A stretch of DNA of 33,222 nt from Acidobacteriota bacterium. GTDB lineage: Bacteria; Acidobacteriota; Thermoanaerobaculia; Gp7-AA8. The notes beneath the pieces are model-generated. The model did no database searches, was not told where the DNA came from, and saw only the letters and a program-made list of their open reading frames with translations. The stretch spans positions 1 through 33,222 of the forward strand of contig QHVS01000156.1 of the NCBI GenBank assembly GCA_003223635.1, given 5' to 3'. This document shows positions 23,336-32,043 of this stretch, in pieces; positions within the stretch are counted from its first letter, which is position 1, and each line of letters begins with the position of its first letter. A program made the position numbers and the translations under genes.

Positions 23336-25111
23336 ATGAGCCACACCACATCTGATTTCCTCGTGCAGCGCCTCTTCGACTGGGGCGTCCGCCGCGTCTA
23401 CGGATATCCCGGCGACGGAATCAACGGAATCATGGGAGCGCTCGATCGAGCCGACGGCAAGATCGACTTCGTTCAGGTGCGTCACGAGGAAATGGCGGCG
23501 TTCATGGCCTGCGCCCACGCCAAGTTCACGGGCGAGGTCGGCGTATGCCTGGCCACCTCAGGACCGGGAGCGATTCATCTTCTCAACGGACTCTATGACG
23601 CCAAGCTCGATCACCAGCCGGTGGTGGCCATTGTCGGGCAATCATCGCGGATGGCCATGGGCGGCTCGTACCAGCAGGAAGTCGATCTGCAGACGCTCTT
23701 CAAGGATGTGGCCTCCGAATACGTCCACACGGCAATGGTGCCCGCCCAGATGCGGCACCTCATCGATCGGGCCATCCGCATCGCGCGCGCGGAGCGCACC
23801 GTCACCTGCATCATCGTTCCGCACGATCTGCAGGAGGAGAAGATGGCGGAGCCGCCTCACAAGCACTCCACCGTCCATTCCGGCATCGGCTTCTCCACGC
23901 CTCGCGTCGTGCCGCGGGACGAGGATCTTCGCCGCGCCGCCGACGTGCTCAATGCCGGCGGGCGGGTGGCGATGCTCATCGGAATCGGCGCCGCCGGTGC
24001 AGCTGCTGAAGTGATCGAGGTCGCCGATCTCCTCGGCAGCGGCGTGGCCAAGGCACTCCTGGGAAAAGCCGTGCTCCCCGACGCCCTCCCCTTTGTCACC
24101 GGTTCGATCGGCCTCCTGGGCACGAAGCCGAGCTTCGTCATGATGAGCCAGTGCGACACGCTGCTCATGGTCGGCTCGAGCTTCCCCTATTCGGAGTTCC
24201 TGCCGGACGAGGGTCAAGCGCGCGGCGTCCAGATCGACATCGACTCACGGATGCTTTCCCTTCGCTATCCGATGGAAGTGAATCTGACCGGCGACAGCAA
24301 GGAGACCCTGCGCGCGGTGATCCCGCTGCTGAAGCGCAAGCGGAATCGGCAGTGGCGCGAAAAGCTGGAAAAGGAAATCGTCGACTGGTGGAAGTTGCTC
24401 GAAGCGCGAGCCATGATCGACGCCAAGCCGGTCAATCCGCAGCGCGTGTTCTGGGAGCTCTCGCCGCGCCTCCCGGAGCGATGCATCGTGGCTGCCGACT
24501 CCGGATCGGCGGCCAGCTGGTACGCGCGCGACTTGAAGTTCCGCGAGGGAATGATGGGATCGCTCTCCGGAAATCTGGCCACCATGGGACCGGGCGTTCC
24601 CTATGTAATCGCCGCCAAGTTCGCGTTCCCCGACCGGGTGGCCATCGCCTGCGTCGGCGACGGCGCATTCCAGATGAACGGCATGAACGAGCTGATCACC
24701 ATCGCCAAGTACTGGCGCGAGTGGAGCGATCCGCGCCTGGTCATCTGCGTGCTGGCCAATCGCGATCTGAACATGGTGACCTGGGAGCAGCGGGTCCTGG
24801 CCGGCGATCCGAAGTTCGAGGCATCGCAGGACGTTCCCGATTTTCCATGTGCCCGGTACGCCGAGTCGATCGGACTGAAAGGAATTCGGGTCGACCGCCC
24901 CGAGCGCGTCGGCCCGGCATGGGATGAGGCGCTGGCCGCCGACCGACCGTGCGTGATCGAGTTCATCACCGATCCGGAAGTGCCGCCTCTGCCGCCACAC
25001 ATCAGCCCCGAGCAGGCTCGTAACTTCATTAAGTCACTGCTCCATGATCCTGACAGGGGCCACATGCTGAAGCAGTCCCTCAAAGAGATGCTGGAGGCGT
25101 TCAGGAAGTAA
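23336..25111 (+). CDS. ThDP-dependent pyruvate oxidase/acetolactate-synthase-like enzyme
   Basis: This is a 591-aa protein. The three-domain ThDP fold is clear: an N-terminal PYR domain with YGYPGDGIN and the activating Glu E51 in VRHEEMAAFMA, a central domain, and a C-terminal PP domain with the ThDP/metal motif GDGAFQMNGMNEL (G441-D442-G443). Relatives decarboxylate pyruvate or similar 2-oxo acids; this one is labelled thiamine-pyrophosphate-requiring enzyme in many stress-associated clusters. I start at ATG 23336 because family members begin shortly before DFLVQRLFDWGV. The in-frame ATG 23321 is the alternative, and both lack good ribosome sites. The gap after the receptor gene is 33 nt, without an obvious terminator. 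Confidence 0.9.
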   Translation: MSHTTSDFLVQRLFDWGVRRVYGYPGDGINGIMGALDRADGKIDFVQVRHEEMAAFMACAHAKFTGEVGVCLATSGPGAIHLLNGLYDAKLDHQPVVAIVGQSSRMAMGGSYQQEVDLQTLFKDVASEYVHTAMVPAQMRHLIDRAIRIARAERTVTCIIVPHDLQEEKMAEPPHKHSTVHSGIGFSTPRVVPRDEDLRRAADVLNAGGRVAMLIGIGAAGAAAEVIEVADLLGSGVAKALLGKAVLPDALPFVTGSIGLLGTKPSFVMMSQCDTLLMVGSSFPYSEFLPDEGQARGVQIDIDSRMLSLRYPMEVNLTGDSKETLRAVIPLLKRKRNRQWREKLEKEIVDWWKLLEARAMIDAKPVNPQRVFWELSPRLPERCIVAADSGSAASWYARDLKFREGMMGSLSGNLATMGPGVPYVIAAKFAFPDRVAIACVGDGAFQMNGMNELITIAKYWREWSDPRLVICVLANRDLNMVTWEQRVLAGDPKFEASQDVPDFPCARYAESIGLKGIRVDRPERVGPAWDEALAADRPCVIEFITDPEVPPLPPHISPEQARNFIKSLLHDPDRGHMLKQSLKEMLEAFRK

Positions 25112-25121
25112 GATCGGCCAA

Positions 25122-28100
25122 GTGTCGGAACGAGAGATCGCTCGCAACGTCGCAACATCGGACGCGGCCCACCCGTCCGAGCGCGACGAGATCCGCAGGT
25201 TCGAGCCGATTTCGTTCGAGAATGGGCGGCCGGTTCGCCCGCGCATCGAGCACTACGACCGCGTGCAGAACGTCAATGTCGATGCCGCGGCGCTGGCCGC
25301 GGCGCTGCGGCAGCAGATCCGTGGGGAAGTGCGCTTCGATGACGGCTCGCGCGCGCTCTACGCCACCGATGCCTCCAATTACCGGCAGGTCCCCATCGGC
25401 GTCGTTCTGCCCCGCGACGCCGACGACGTCATGGCCACCGTGGCATTGGCGCGCCAGTTCGGCGCGCCGATCCTGGCCCGCGGCGGAGGCACGTCCCTGG
25501 CCGGGCAGTGCTGCAACGTCGCCGTGGTGCTCGATTTCTCGAAGTACATGCACGGCATCCGCGAGCTCGATCCGACGCAGCGACACGCCTGGGTCGAGCC
25601 GGGCATCATCCTCGACGATCTGCGCAACGAGGCGGAAAAGCACAGCCTGACTTTCGGCCCCGATCCCGCCACCCACACTCACTGCACCATCGGCGGAATG
25701 ATCGGCAACAACTCCTGCGGCGTGCATGCGCTGATGGCCGGCAAGACGGTCGATAACATCGACGAGCTGGACGTCCTCACCTACGACGGCCTGCGCCTCC
25801 GCGTCGGCCCCACGTCGGAGGCTCAGCTCACCGCCTTCATCGACGAAGGCGGCCGCCGCGGGGAGATCTATCGCGCACTCCGAGACATCCGCGATCGGTA
25901 CGCCGACCAGATTCGCATCCGCTACCCGAAAATCCCCCGGCGCGTGTCGGGCTACAACCTCGACGAGCTGCTGCCGGAAAACGGATTCAACGTCGCCCGA
26001 GCCCTGGTCGGGACCGAGAGCACGTGCGTCATCGTCCTGGAAGCGAAGTGCCACCTCGTCCATAGCCCCCCTTCTCGCAGGCTGGTCGTCCTCGGCTACA
26101 AGGACATTTACATCGCAGCCGACCACGTCCCGCAACTGCTGGAGTTCAAGCCCATCGGGCTGGAGGGGATCGACGATCGTCTGGTCGATGACATGAAAGC
26201 CAAGGGGTTGAACATCGACAACCTCCGGCTTCTACCGGAAGGACGCGGCTGGCTGCTGGTGGAGTTCGGAGGCGAGACGAAGCAGGAATCCGACGCGGGG
26301 GCGCAGCGATTGATCGACGCCCTGAAGTCGTGGAAGGACGCGCCATCCCCGAGACTCTACGAGGACAAGCGGCAGGAAAAGATGGTCTGGCAGATCCGCG
26401 AGTCCGGCCTCGGCGCCACCGCCTTCGTTCCCGGCAAGCCGCGCACCTGGGAAGGATGGGAAGACTCGGCGGTCGATCCGAAGCATCTCGGCAAATACCT
26501 TCGCGATCTGCGCCGACTCATGGACAAGTACGGCTACATCGGCGATCTCTACGGTCACTTCGGCCAGGCTTGCGTTCACACACGAAACAACTTCGATCTG
26601 GAGAGTGCGCGGGGAATCGCCACGTTTCGCGCCTACATCGAAGAGGCGGCGGATCTTTGCGTCAAGTACAACGGATCGCTCTCCGGCGAGCACGGCGACG
26701 GGCAATCGCGCGCGGATCTGCTGCCGAAGATGTTCGGGCAGGAGCTGATCACCGCGTTCCGGGAGTTCAAATCCATCTGGGATCCTCAATGGAAGATGAA
26801 TCCCGGAAAAGTGGTGACTCCTTACCGTCCCACTGAGAACCTCCGTCTCGGCCCGGAGTTCCGGCCCTGGTCACCGGAGACGCACTTTCATTTTCCGGAA
26901 GACGAAGGGCGCATCGATCGAGCTGTCTTGCGCTGCGTGGGCGTCGGCAAGTGCCGGCGCATGGAAGCAGGCACGATGTGCCCGAGCTTCATGGCCACGC
27001 GCGAGGAAGAGCATTCCACGCGGGGCCGCGCGCGTCTGCTCTTCGAGATGTTCGCCGGCAAAGACGTTCCGGCGACCTGGCGCAATGAAACGGTGAAGGA
27101 CGCGCTCGATCTCTGCATGTCGTGCAAGGGATGCAAAGGCGACTGCCCGGTCAATGTCGACATCGCCACGTACAAGGCCGAGTTCCTCTCCCACTACTAC
27201 GCGGGACGCCTGCGACCGATCGGCGCCTACACCATGGGTTGGATCCATCGGTGGTCGCGCCTCGCGTCGCTCGCGCCAGACCTGGCGAATCACATCCTGT
27301 CACTGCCGATGATCAAGACACTCGGCGGCGTGGCACCGGAGCGGCGGATGCCACAATACGCGGCCGAGACCTTCGTGAAGCGATTCCGCAAACGTGGAGC
27401 GACGAGCGGCGCTCCGTCCGATCGCCGCGTCGTCCTGTGGCCCGACACCTTCAACAACTACTTTCATCCGGAGACGGCGATGGCTGCGGTGGACGTGCTC
27501 GAGGCCGCCGGCTATCAGGTCACCATTCCGCGAAAGTCGCTCTGCTGCGGACGGCCACTCTATGACTGGGGCTTTCTTGGGACGGCGAAGTCGCTTCTGC
27601 GCGGCGCGATGAAGGAACTCAAGCCGGCGCTGGACGAGGGTCTGCCCATCATCGGTCTCGAGCCGAGCTGCGTTTCGGTCTTTCGCGACGAGCTGCACAA
27701 TCTCTTTCCCACGAACGAAACCGCACGCCGGCTGGGCAGCGCTGCCGTGACCCTCAGCGAATTCATTCGACGCGAAGGTGACCGGTTCAAGCTCCCTCGA
27801 TTGAAAGGCAAAGCGATCGTGCAGGCCCATTGTCACCACGCCGCCATCATGAAGTTCGAGCCGGAAGTGGAGCTGCTGCGCACGATGGGGCTGGACGTCG
27901 AGCATCCCGACTCCGGATGTTGCGGGATGGCCGGCGCATTCGGCTTCGAACGCCGTCACTTCGAGATCTCCATGCGCGTCGGCGAGCGCGTCCTGCTGCC
28001 GAAAGTACGGCAGGCCTCGGCGGACACGATCATCATCGCCGACGGATTCAGTTGCCGCGAGCAGATCGCGCAAGCCACCGGTCGCGAGGCGCTGCATCTC

Positions 28101-28133
28101 TCGCAGGTTCTACAGATGGCGCTCCGCACGTAA
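25122..28133 (+). CDS. FAD-linked oxidase / Fe-S oxidoreductase fusion (D-2-hydroxyacid dehydrogenase type)
   Basis: This is a 1003-aa protein. The N-terminal FAD_binding_4 domain contains RGGGTSLAGQ (R120 onward) and TIGGMIGNNSCG. The FAD-linked oxidase C-terminal domain follows (to ~575), including SGEHGDGQSRADLLPKMFG. Then come Fe-S motifs C605-C611-C620 and C665-C668-C671-C675 (CMSCKGCKGDCP), and a GlpC-type domain with two Cys-Cys-Gly motifs, C808-C809 and C933-C934. This layout oxidises D-lactate or related 2-hydroxyacids and passes electrons to the respiratory chain. The start is GTG 25122, 10 nt after the ThDP gene, without a good ribosome site. No signal peptide or membrane helix is seen. 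The exact substrate cannot be told from sequence. Confidence 0.9.
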   Translation: MSEREIARNVATSDAAHPSERDEIRRFEPISFENGRPVRPRIEHYDRVQNVNVDAAALAAALRQQIRGEVRFDDGSRALYATDASNYRQVPIGVVLPRDADDVMATVALARQFGAPILARGGGTSLAGQCCNVAVVLDFSKYMHGIRELDPTQRHAWVEPGIILDDLRNEAEKHSLTFGPDPATHTHCTIGGMIGNNSCGVHALMAGKTVDNIDELDVLTYDGLRLRVGPTSEAQLTAFIDEGGRRGEIYRALRDIRDRYADQIRIRYPKIPRRVSGYNLDELLPENGFNVARALVGTESTCVIVLEAKCHLVHSPPSRRLVVLGYKDIYIAADHVPQLLEFKPIGLEGIDDRLVDDMKAKGLNIDNLRLLPEGRGWLLVEFGGETKQESDAGAQRLIDALKSWKDAPSPRLYEDKRQEKMVWQIRESGLGATAFVPGKPRTWEGWEDSAVDPKHLGKYLRDLRRLMDKYGYIGDLYGHFGQACVHTRNNFDLESARGIATFRAYIEEAADLCVKYNGSLSGEHGDGQSRADLLPKMFGQELITAFREFKSIWDPQWKMNPGKVVTPYRPTENLRLGPEFRPWSPETHFHFPEDEGRIDRAVLRCVGVGKCRRMEAGTMCPSFMATREEEHSTRGRARLLFEMFAGKDVPATWRNETVKDALDLCMSCKGCKGDCPVNVDIATYKAEFLSHYYAGRLRPIGAYTMGWIHRWSRLASLAPDLANHILSLPMIKTLGGVAPERRMPQYAAETFVKRFRKRGATSGAPSDRRVVLWPDTFNNYFHPETAMAAVDVLEAAGYQVTIPRKSLCCGRPLYDWGFLGTAKSLLRGAMKELKPALDEGLPIIGLEPSCVSVFRDELHNLFPTNETARRLGSAAVTLSEFIRREGDRFKLPRLKGKAIVQAHCHHAAIMKFEPEVELLRTMGLDVEHPDSGCCGMAGAFGFERRHFEISMRVGERVLLPKVRQASADTIIIADGFSCREQIAQATGREALHLSQVLQMALRT

Positions 28134-29962
28134 TGCGCTACCGGCCCATCGGCGAATACGGAATCATCGGCGACACGCGGTCGGCAGCGCTCGTCTCGCT
28201 GCAGGGATCGATCGACTGGCTCTGCTGGCCCCGATTCGACAGCCGATCCCTCTTCGCCAGAATCCTCGACTACGAACACGGGGGCTATTTCGCCGTCCAG
28301 CCGTCGGTCGCTTTCACTGCAACGCGCAAATACATCGATCGCACGAATGTGCTGGAGACAACGTTCGAAACGGAGAGCGGAATCGCCCGTCTCCTCGATC
28401 TCATGCCGGTCATGCGCGAGGAGGAAAAGAAGCGGCGCCTGACGCCATTCCGACAACTGCTGCGCCGCATCGAGACCATCGACGGCGAAGTGCCGCTCGT
28501 AGCGCACTTCGAGCCGAGACCCGATTACGCCCGGGTCGTTCCGGAGATTCGGGCGAAATCGCGCGACATCATCGTCTGCGAAAAGGGACCGGCCGTCTTT
28601 CATCTGCGCAGCGATGTCGAGTTCGCGTGTGCAGGGGGGACGGCCGAAGTGCGCTTCACTCTTCGGAAGGGCGAGCGCCGTTTCTTTGCCCTCAGCTTCG
28701 ACGACCACGCGCCCGCGGTTTTTCCGCACATCGGTGCTGAGGCTCAGGGTGAGATCGAACGGACAGTTGATTTCTGGCGGCAATGGTCGTCGAACTGTGC
28801 GTACGAAGGCCCGCACGCCGACCGGGTCCTCCGCAGCGCCCTGGTCCTGAAACTCCTGACCTACGCCCCATCAGGAGCGATCGTGGCCGCGCCCACCACA
28901 TCACTTCCTGAGCGTCCCGGCGGTGTTCGGAATTGGGACTATCGATATTGCTGGCTGCGCGATGCCGCCTTCACGGTCGCCGCGCTCGACGACTGCGGAT
29001 TCCAGATTGAAGGAGGTGCATTCGTCGATTGGATGCTGTATGCCACGCGCCTGACTCATCCCAGCCTGCAGATCCTCTACGACGTGTTCGGCGAGGCGAG
29101 GCTGCCTGAATCGATCCTCGGCCACCTGGAGGGCTATGACCGCTCCGCTCCGGTGCGCATCGGAAATGATGCGCACCATCAATTTCAACTCGATGTCTAC
29201 GGAGAGGTTCTCGGCGCCGTGGAAGAGCACTTCCAACGCAATGGCGACGGTTTCAACCGCGACGTGCAGGGCGTGCTCTGCCGCATTGCGGACGTCGTGG
29301 TCCGGCGATGGAAAGAGCCCGACAGCGGTATCTGGGAGAAGCGTTCCGCGCGTCAACAACACGTCCACGCCAAGGTGATGGCCTGGGCCGCACTCGATTG
29401 CGTGGAGCGTCTGGTGAAGAAGAGTCTCATTCGCGGCGTCGACACACTTCGCTGGCAGCGCACAAAGGACGAAATCCGAGACACCGTTCTCGAGCATGGA
29501 TTCAACAGGGAGATCGGCAGCTTCGTCGCCATTCTGGATGGCGACGAGTTGGATGCCAGCCTTCTCTCCCTTTCGCGCGTCGGTTTTCTGAAACCGGACG
29601 ACCGGCGCATCCTCGGAACCATCGACGCGATCCGTCGTACACTCGGCCGCGAAGATCTGCTGTATCGCTATGAGATACGCACGGACGACGGTCTGCCGCC
29701 TGGCCAAGGGGCATTTCTTCCCTGCAGCTTCTGGCTCGTCGAGGCGCTGGCCCTCGCTGGACGAGAGCACGAGGCGCGTGACATCTTCGAGACGCTCGTC
29801 GGACGGGCCAACGATCTCGGGCTCTTTTCGGAAGAGATCGACGTTGACAGCGGCGCCCTCCTCGGCAACTTCCCGCAGGCGCTCACACACGTCGGATTCA
29901 TGAACGCGGCGTTCTGCCTGCACAAGACGATGACCGGTCGGAGTCAGCGATTGCGTTCATGA
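28133..29962 (+). CDS. GH15 glucoamylase/trehalase family enzyme
   Basis: This is a 609-aa protein. The start ATG 28133 shares one base with the stop codon of the FAD gene (TAATG), so translational coupling is likely. The N-terminal beta domain opens with PIGEYGIIGDTRSAALVSLQ and SIDWLCWPRFDS. The (alpha/alpha)6 barrel has RNWDYRYCWLRDAAF, a probable catalytic E402 in SGIWEKR and the base-region E567 in LFSEEIDVDSGALLGNFPQ. Bacterial proteins of this layout act on trehalose, maltose or related glucosides; the substrate is not fixed by sequence. It has no signal peptide, so it works in the cytoplasm. It closes the run that starts at the cobalamin riboswitch. Confidence 0.92.
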   Translation: MRYRPIGEYGIIGDTRSAALVSLQGSIDWLCWPRFDSRSLFARILDYEHGGYFAVQPSVAFTATRKYIDRTNVLETTFETESGIARLLDLMPVMREEEKKRRLTPFRQLLRRIETIDGEVPLVAHFEPRPDYARVVPEIRAKSRDIIVCEKGPAVFHLRSDVEFACAGGTAEVRFTLRKGERRFFALSFDDHAPAVFPHIGAEAQGEIERTVDFWRQWSSNCAYEGPHADRVLRSALVLKLLTYAPSGAIVAAPTTSLPERPGGVRNWDYRYCWLRDAAFTVAALDDCGFQIEGGAFVDWMLYATRLTHPSLQILYDVFGEARLPESILGHLEGYDRSAPVRIGNDAHHQFQLDVYGEVLGAVEEHFQRNGDGFNRDVQGVLCRIADVVVRRWKEPDSGIWEKRSARQQHVHAKVMAWAALDCVERLVKKSLIRGVDTLRWQRTKDEIRDTVLEHGFNREIGSFVAILDGDELDASLLSLSRVGFLKPDDRRILGTIDAIRRTLGREDLLYRYEIRTDDGLPPGQGAFLPCSFWLVEALALAGREHEARDIFETLVGRANDLGLFSEEIDVDSGALLGNFPQALTHVGFMNAAFCLHKTMTGRSQRLRS

Positions 29963-29971
29963 GCGAAGCGC

Positions 29972-30034
29972 CGGGTGAGGGGCGCCCCTCATCCGGCCTT
30001 CGGCCACCTTCTCCCCGCTCGGGCGGGGAGAAGG
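29972..30034. terminator. Triple-hairpin element between convergent genes
   Basis: Three neighbouring hairpins are visible. A perfect 16-nt palindrome TGAGGGGCGCCCCTCA (29976-29991) is followed by a small GGCC-TTC-GGCC stem near 29995-30005. A perfect 12-bp stem CCTTCTCCCCGC (30007-30018) pairs with GCGGGGAGAAGG (30023-30034) around TCGG. It sits between the convergent GH15 gene and the gene at 30038, so it is a likely bidirectional terminator. The sequence is of the dispersed palindromic kind common in GC-rich genomes. Confidence 0.75.
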
Positions 30035-30037
30035 CAC

Positions 30038-30517
30038 TCATAGGCGCGGCACGTAGAACGCGCCGAGAATTGCGCCATAGACGATGTGGACCAGGATGGT
30101 GATGATCGGCGTGTTGCGCCCGTAGTTCGTGGCCAGAAACCCGGGAGGCTCCAGAAGCCGCGTCGGCTCAGGACCGCGAGAATCGGAGACCATCCGCGGG
30201 TGCACGCCGGGCAGCAACGGCAGAACCACCACGACCACGACGGTCCCCTGGATCGCACCGAGCACCGCGCCGAACCACCACGTCGCCAAGTGCACGTTCT
30301 CGAAGAAGAGCGCATAGACGATGGCGAAGATCCAGCCGTTGAAGAGGTGCAGAACATAGCCGATCACTTTCGCTCGATCTCGATCCGCAGTGATCATCGT
30401 TCCCACGATGAAAGGAATGTCGATACGGGTCAGCCCCAGCGCCTGCCCGGCGATGGTCAGCGTGGTGAGAATGACCGTCGCGGCAAATCCCCACAACAAA
30501 ATGGATGGAAGGTTCAT
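30038..30517 (-). CDS. Unknown small membrane protein
   Basis: This is a 159-aa protein with about four hydrophobic helices: ~4-25, ~46-66, ~75-98 and ~128-150. The segment TMITADRDRAKVIGYVLHLFNG followed by IFAIVYALFFE looks conserved, but I cannot name the family. The start is ATG 30517; no clear ribosome site is present. It lies only 21 nt from the divergent SDR gene, so both promoters must overlap or lie in the genes. It is probably an inner-membrane protein of unknown role in the stress-like cluster. Confidence 0.75.
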   Translation of the reverse strand: MNLPSILLWGFAATVILTTLTIAGQALGLTRIDIPFIVGTMITADRDRAKVIGYVLHLFNGWIFAIVYALFFENVHLATWWFGAVLGAIQGTVVVVVVLPLLPGVHPRMVSDSRGPEPTRLLEPPGFLATNYGRNTPIITILVHIVYGAILGAFYVPRL

Positions 30518-30538
30518 GTTTTGCTTCGACTCCGAAGT

Positions 30539-31525
30539 ATGCAATACAAACCGGAGGTCGTTGTCATCACCGGCGCCTCGGCCGGGGTGGGGCGGGCCAC
30601 GGCGCGGGCGTTTGGACGACGCCGGGCAAACGTGGGACTGATCGCTCGGGGCCGCGACGGCCTCGACGCGGCGAAGCGGGAGATCGAAGAGGCGGGCGGC
30701 GAGGCCATCGTGCTTCCGCTCGACGTCTCCAATCACGATGCGGTCGAGCGCGCCGCCGGCGAAGTGGAGGACGCGTTCGGCCCGATCGACATCTGGATCA
30801 ACAACGCGATGCTCTCGGTCTTCTCACCGATCATGCAGATGGAGCCGGACGAATATCGCCGCGTCACCGATGTGACGTATCTCGGAACCGTGTGGGGAAC
30901 GTTGGCCGCCCTACGGCGGATGAAACCGCGCGACCGCGGCACCATTGTGCAGGTCGGCTCGGCGCTCGCCTACCGCGGAATCCCGCTGCAATCGGCGTAT
31001 TGCGCAGCGAAACATGCCATGCAGGGATTTCACGACTCGCTCCGCTGCGAGCTGATTCATGACAAGAGCAAGGTACGCGTGGTGATGGTGCAGATGCCGG
31101 CCCTGAACACGCCGCAGTTTCGGTGGGTGAAGAGCCGTCTGCCGCGCAAGGCGCAGCCGGTGCCGCCGATCTTTCAACCCGAGGTCGCCGCCGAGGCGAT
31201 CGTGTGGGCGGCATACGGCAACCGCCGGGAGGTCAATGTCGGCTGGCCGACGACGGCGGCAATCGTCGGAAACAGTTTCATGCCCGGATTGGGCGACCTC
31301 TACCTGGCGAAGCACGGCTACGAAGCACAGATGATCGACGAGCCTGAGAATCCGAATCGCCCGGATAATCTGTGGAGTCCACTGCCGGGCGATCACGGTG
31401 CGCATGGCGTGTTCGACGATCGGGCCACCGATCGAAGCATCACGTTCGAGCTGAATCAACGGCGCGGCTGGATCCTGGCGGGAGCGGCAGCGCTCTTTCT
31501 CGCATGCGCTCTCGCTCGCCGGTAA
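30539..31525 (+). CDS. Short-chain dehydrogenase/reductase with C-terminal membrane anchor
   Basis: This is a 328-aa protein. The Rossmann-fold motif TGASAGVG (11-18), the NNA motif, catalytic S141 and Y154-x3-K158 (YCAAK) are intact, so it should oxidise or reduce an alcohol/carbonyl with NAD(P). The basic residues after strand 2 (RGRDG) hint at NADP. After the catalytic domain comes an extension (~225-305) and a final hydrophobic helix WILAGAAALFLACAL, which may anchor the enzyme in the membrane. The substrate is unknown. Related SDR genes cluster with GH15 and ThDP genes in stress-associated islands. The start ATG 30539 has a weak ribosome site. The DUF2231 gene follows 17 nt later. Confidence 0.9.
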   Translation: MQYKPEVVVITGASAGVGRATARAFGRRRANVGLIARGRDGLDAAKREIEEAGGEAIVLPLDVSNHDAVERAAGEVEDAFGPIDIWINNAMLSVFSPIMQMEPDEYRRVTDVTYLGTVWGTLAALRRMKPRDRGTIVQVGSALAYRGIPLQSAYCAAKHAMQGFHDSLRCELIHDKSKVRVVMVQMPALNTPQFRWVKSRLPRKAQPVPPIFQPEVAAEAIVWAAYGNRREVNVGWPTTAAIVGNSFMPGLGDLYLAKHGYEAQMIDEPENPNRPDNLWSPLPGDHGAHGVFDDRATDRSITFELNQRRGWILAGAAALFLACALARR

Positions 31526-31542
31526 ACTCAGAGGGAGGCTTT

Positions 31543-32043
31543 ATGGAGGCAAAGGCAAGACTCTTCGGGCATCCCGTCCATCAGATGCTGGTCGTCTTCC
31601 CGCTCGGACTGCTGGCAACCTCCTTCTTCTTCGATGTCGCATATCTGATCGTCCATCGCAGTGAGCTGGCAGTGGTCTCCGACTGGATGATCTTCGCCGG
31701 CGTGATCGGCGCCGTCATCGCCGCAGTGTTCGGGCTCATCGACTGGCTCTACATTCCGCGCCGAACGCGCGCGAAGAAAGTCGGTTTCTGGCACGGCCTG
31801 GGCAACATCATCGTCGCCGGCCTGTTTGCCGCGAGCTGGTTTCTCCGCCGGCCTGATCCCGCCGATCCGGCGATCCTAACGATCATTCTCTCGGCGATCG
31901 GCATGGGCATCGCACTGATCACGAGCTGGCTCGGCGGAGAGCTGGTCGACCGCTATGGCGTCGGCGTCGCCGACGGCGCGCACCTCGACGCGCCGGGCTC
32001 GCTCAGCGGCCGTCCGGCATCCGAGAACCGCGTGACCTACTAG
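31543..32043 (+). CDS. DUF2231-family membrane protein
   Basis: This is a 166-aa protein with about four membrane helices (~15-35, ~47-67, ~85-102, ~112-130). FGHPVHQMLVVFPLGLLATSFFFD near the N-terminus and the conserved SWLGGELVDRYGVGV are the signatures of DUF2231, a family of unknown function with conserved His residues near membrane helices that may bind heme or another cofactor. The start ATG 31543 is preceded by GGGAGG seven nucleotides away. It lies 17 nt after the SDR gene and overlaps the stop of the convergent secreted-protein gene by 4 nt. Function unknown. Confidence 0.88.
   Translation: MEAKARLFGHPVHQMLVVFPLGLLATSFFFDVAYLIVHRSELAVVSDWMIFAGVIGAVIAAVFGLIDWLYIPRRTRAKKVGFWHGLGNIIVAGLFAASWFLRRPDPADPAILTIILSAIGMGIALITSWLGGELVDRYGVGVADGAHLDAPGSLSGRPASENRVTY

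Noticed and set aside
25101-26135. Long - strand frame opposite the FAD-binding domain
   Set aside because: No family signature; the + strand protein covers it with conserved motifs.
28901-29923. Long - strand frame opposite the GH15 gene
   Set aside because: No family signature and no ribosome site; GH15 motifs lie on the + strand.
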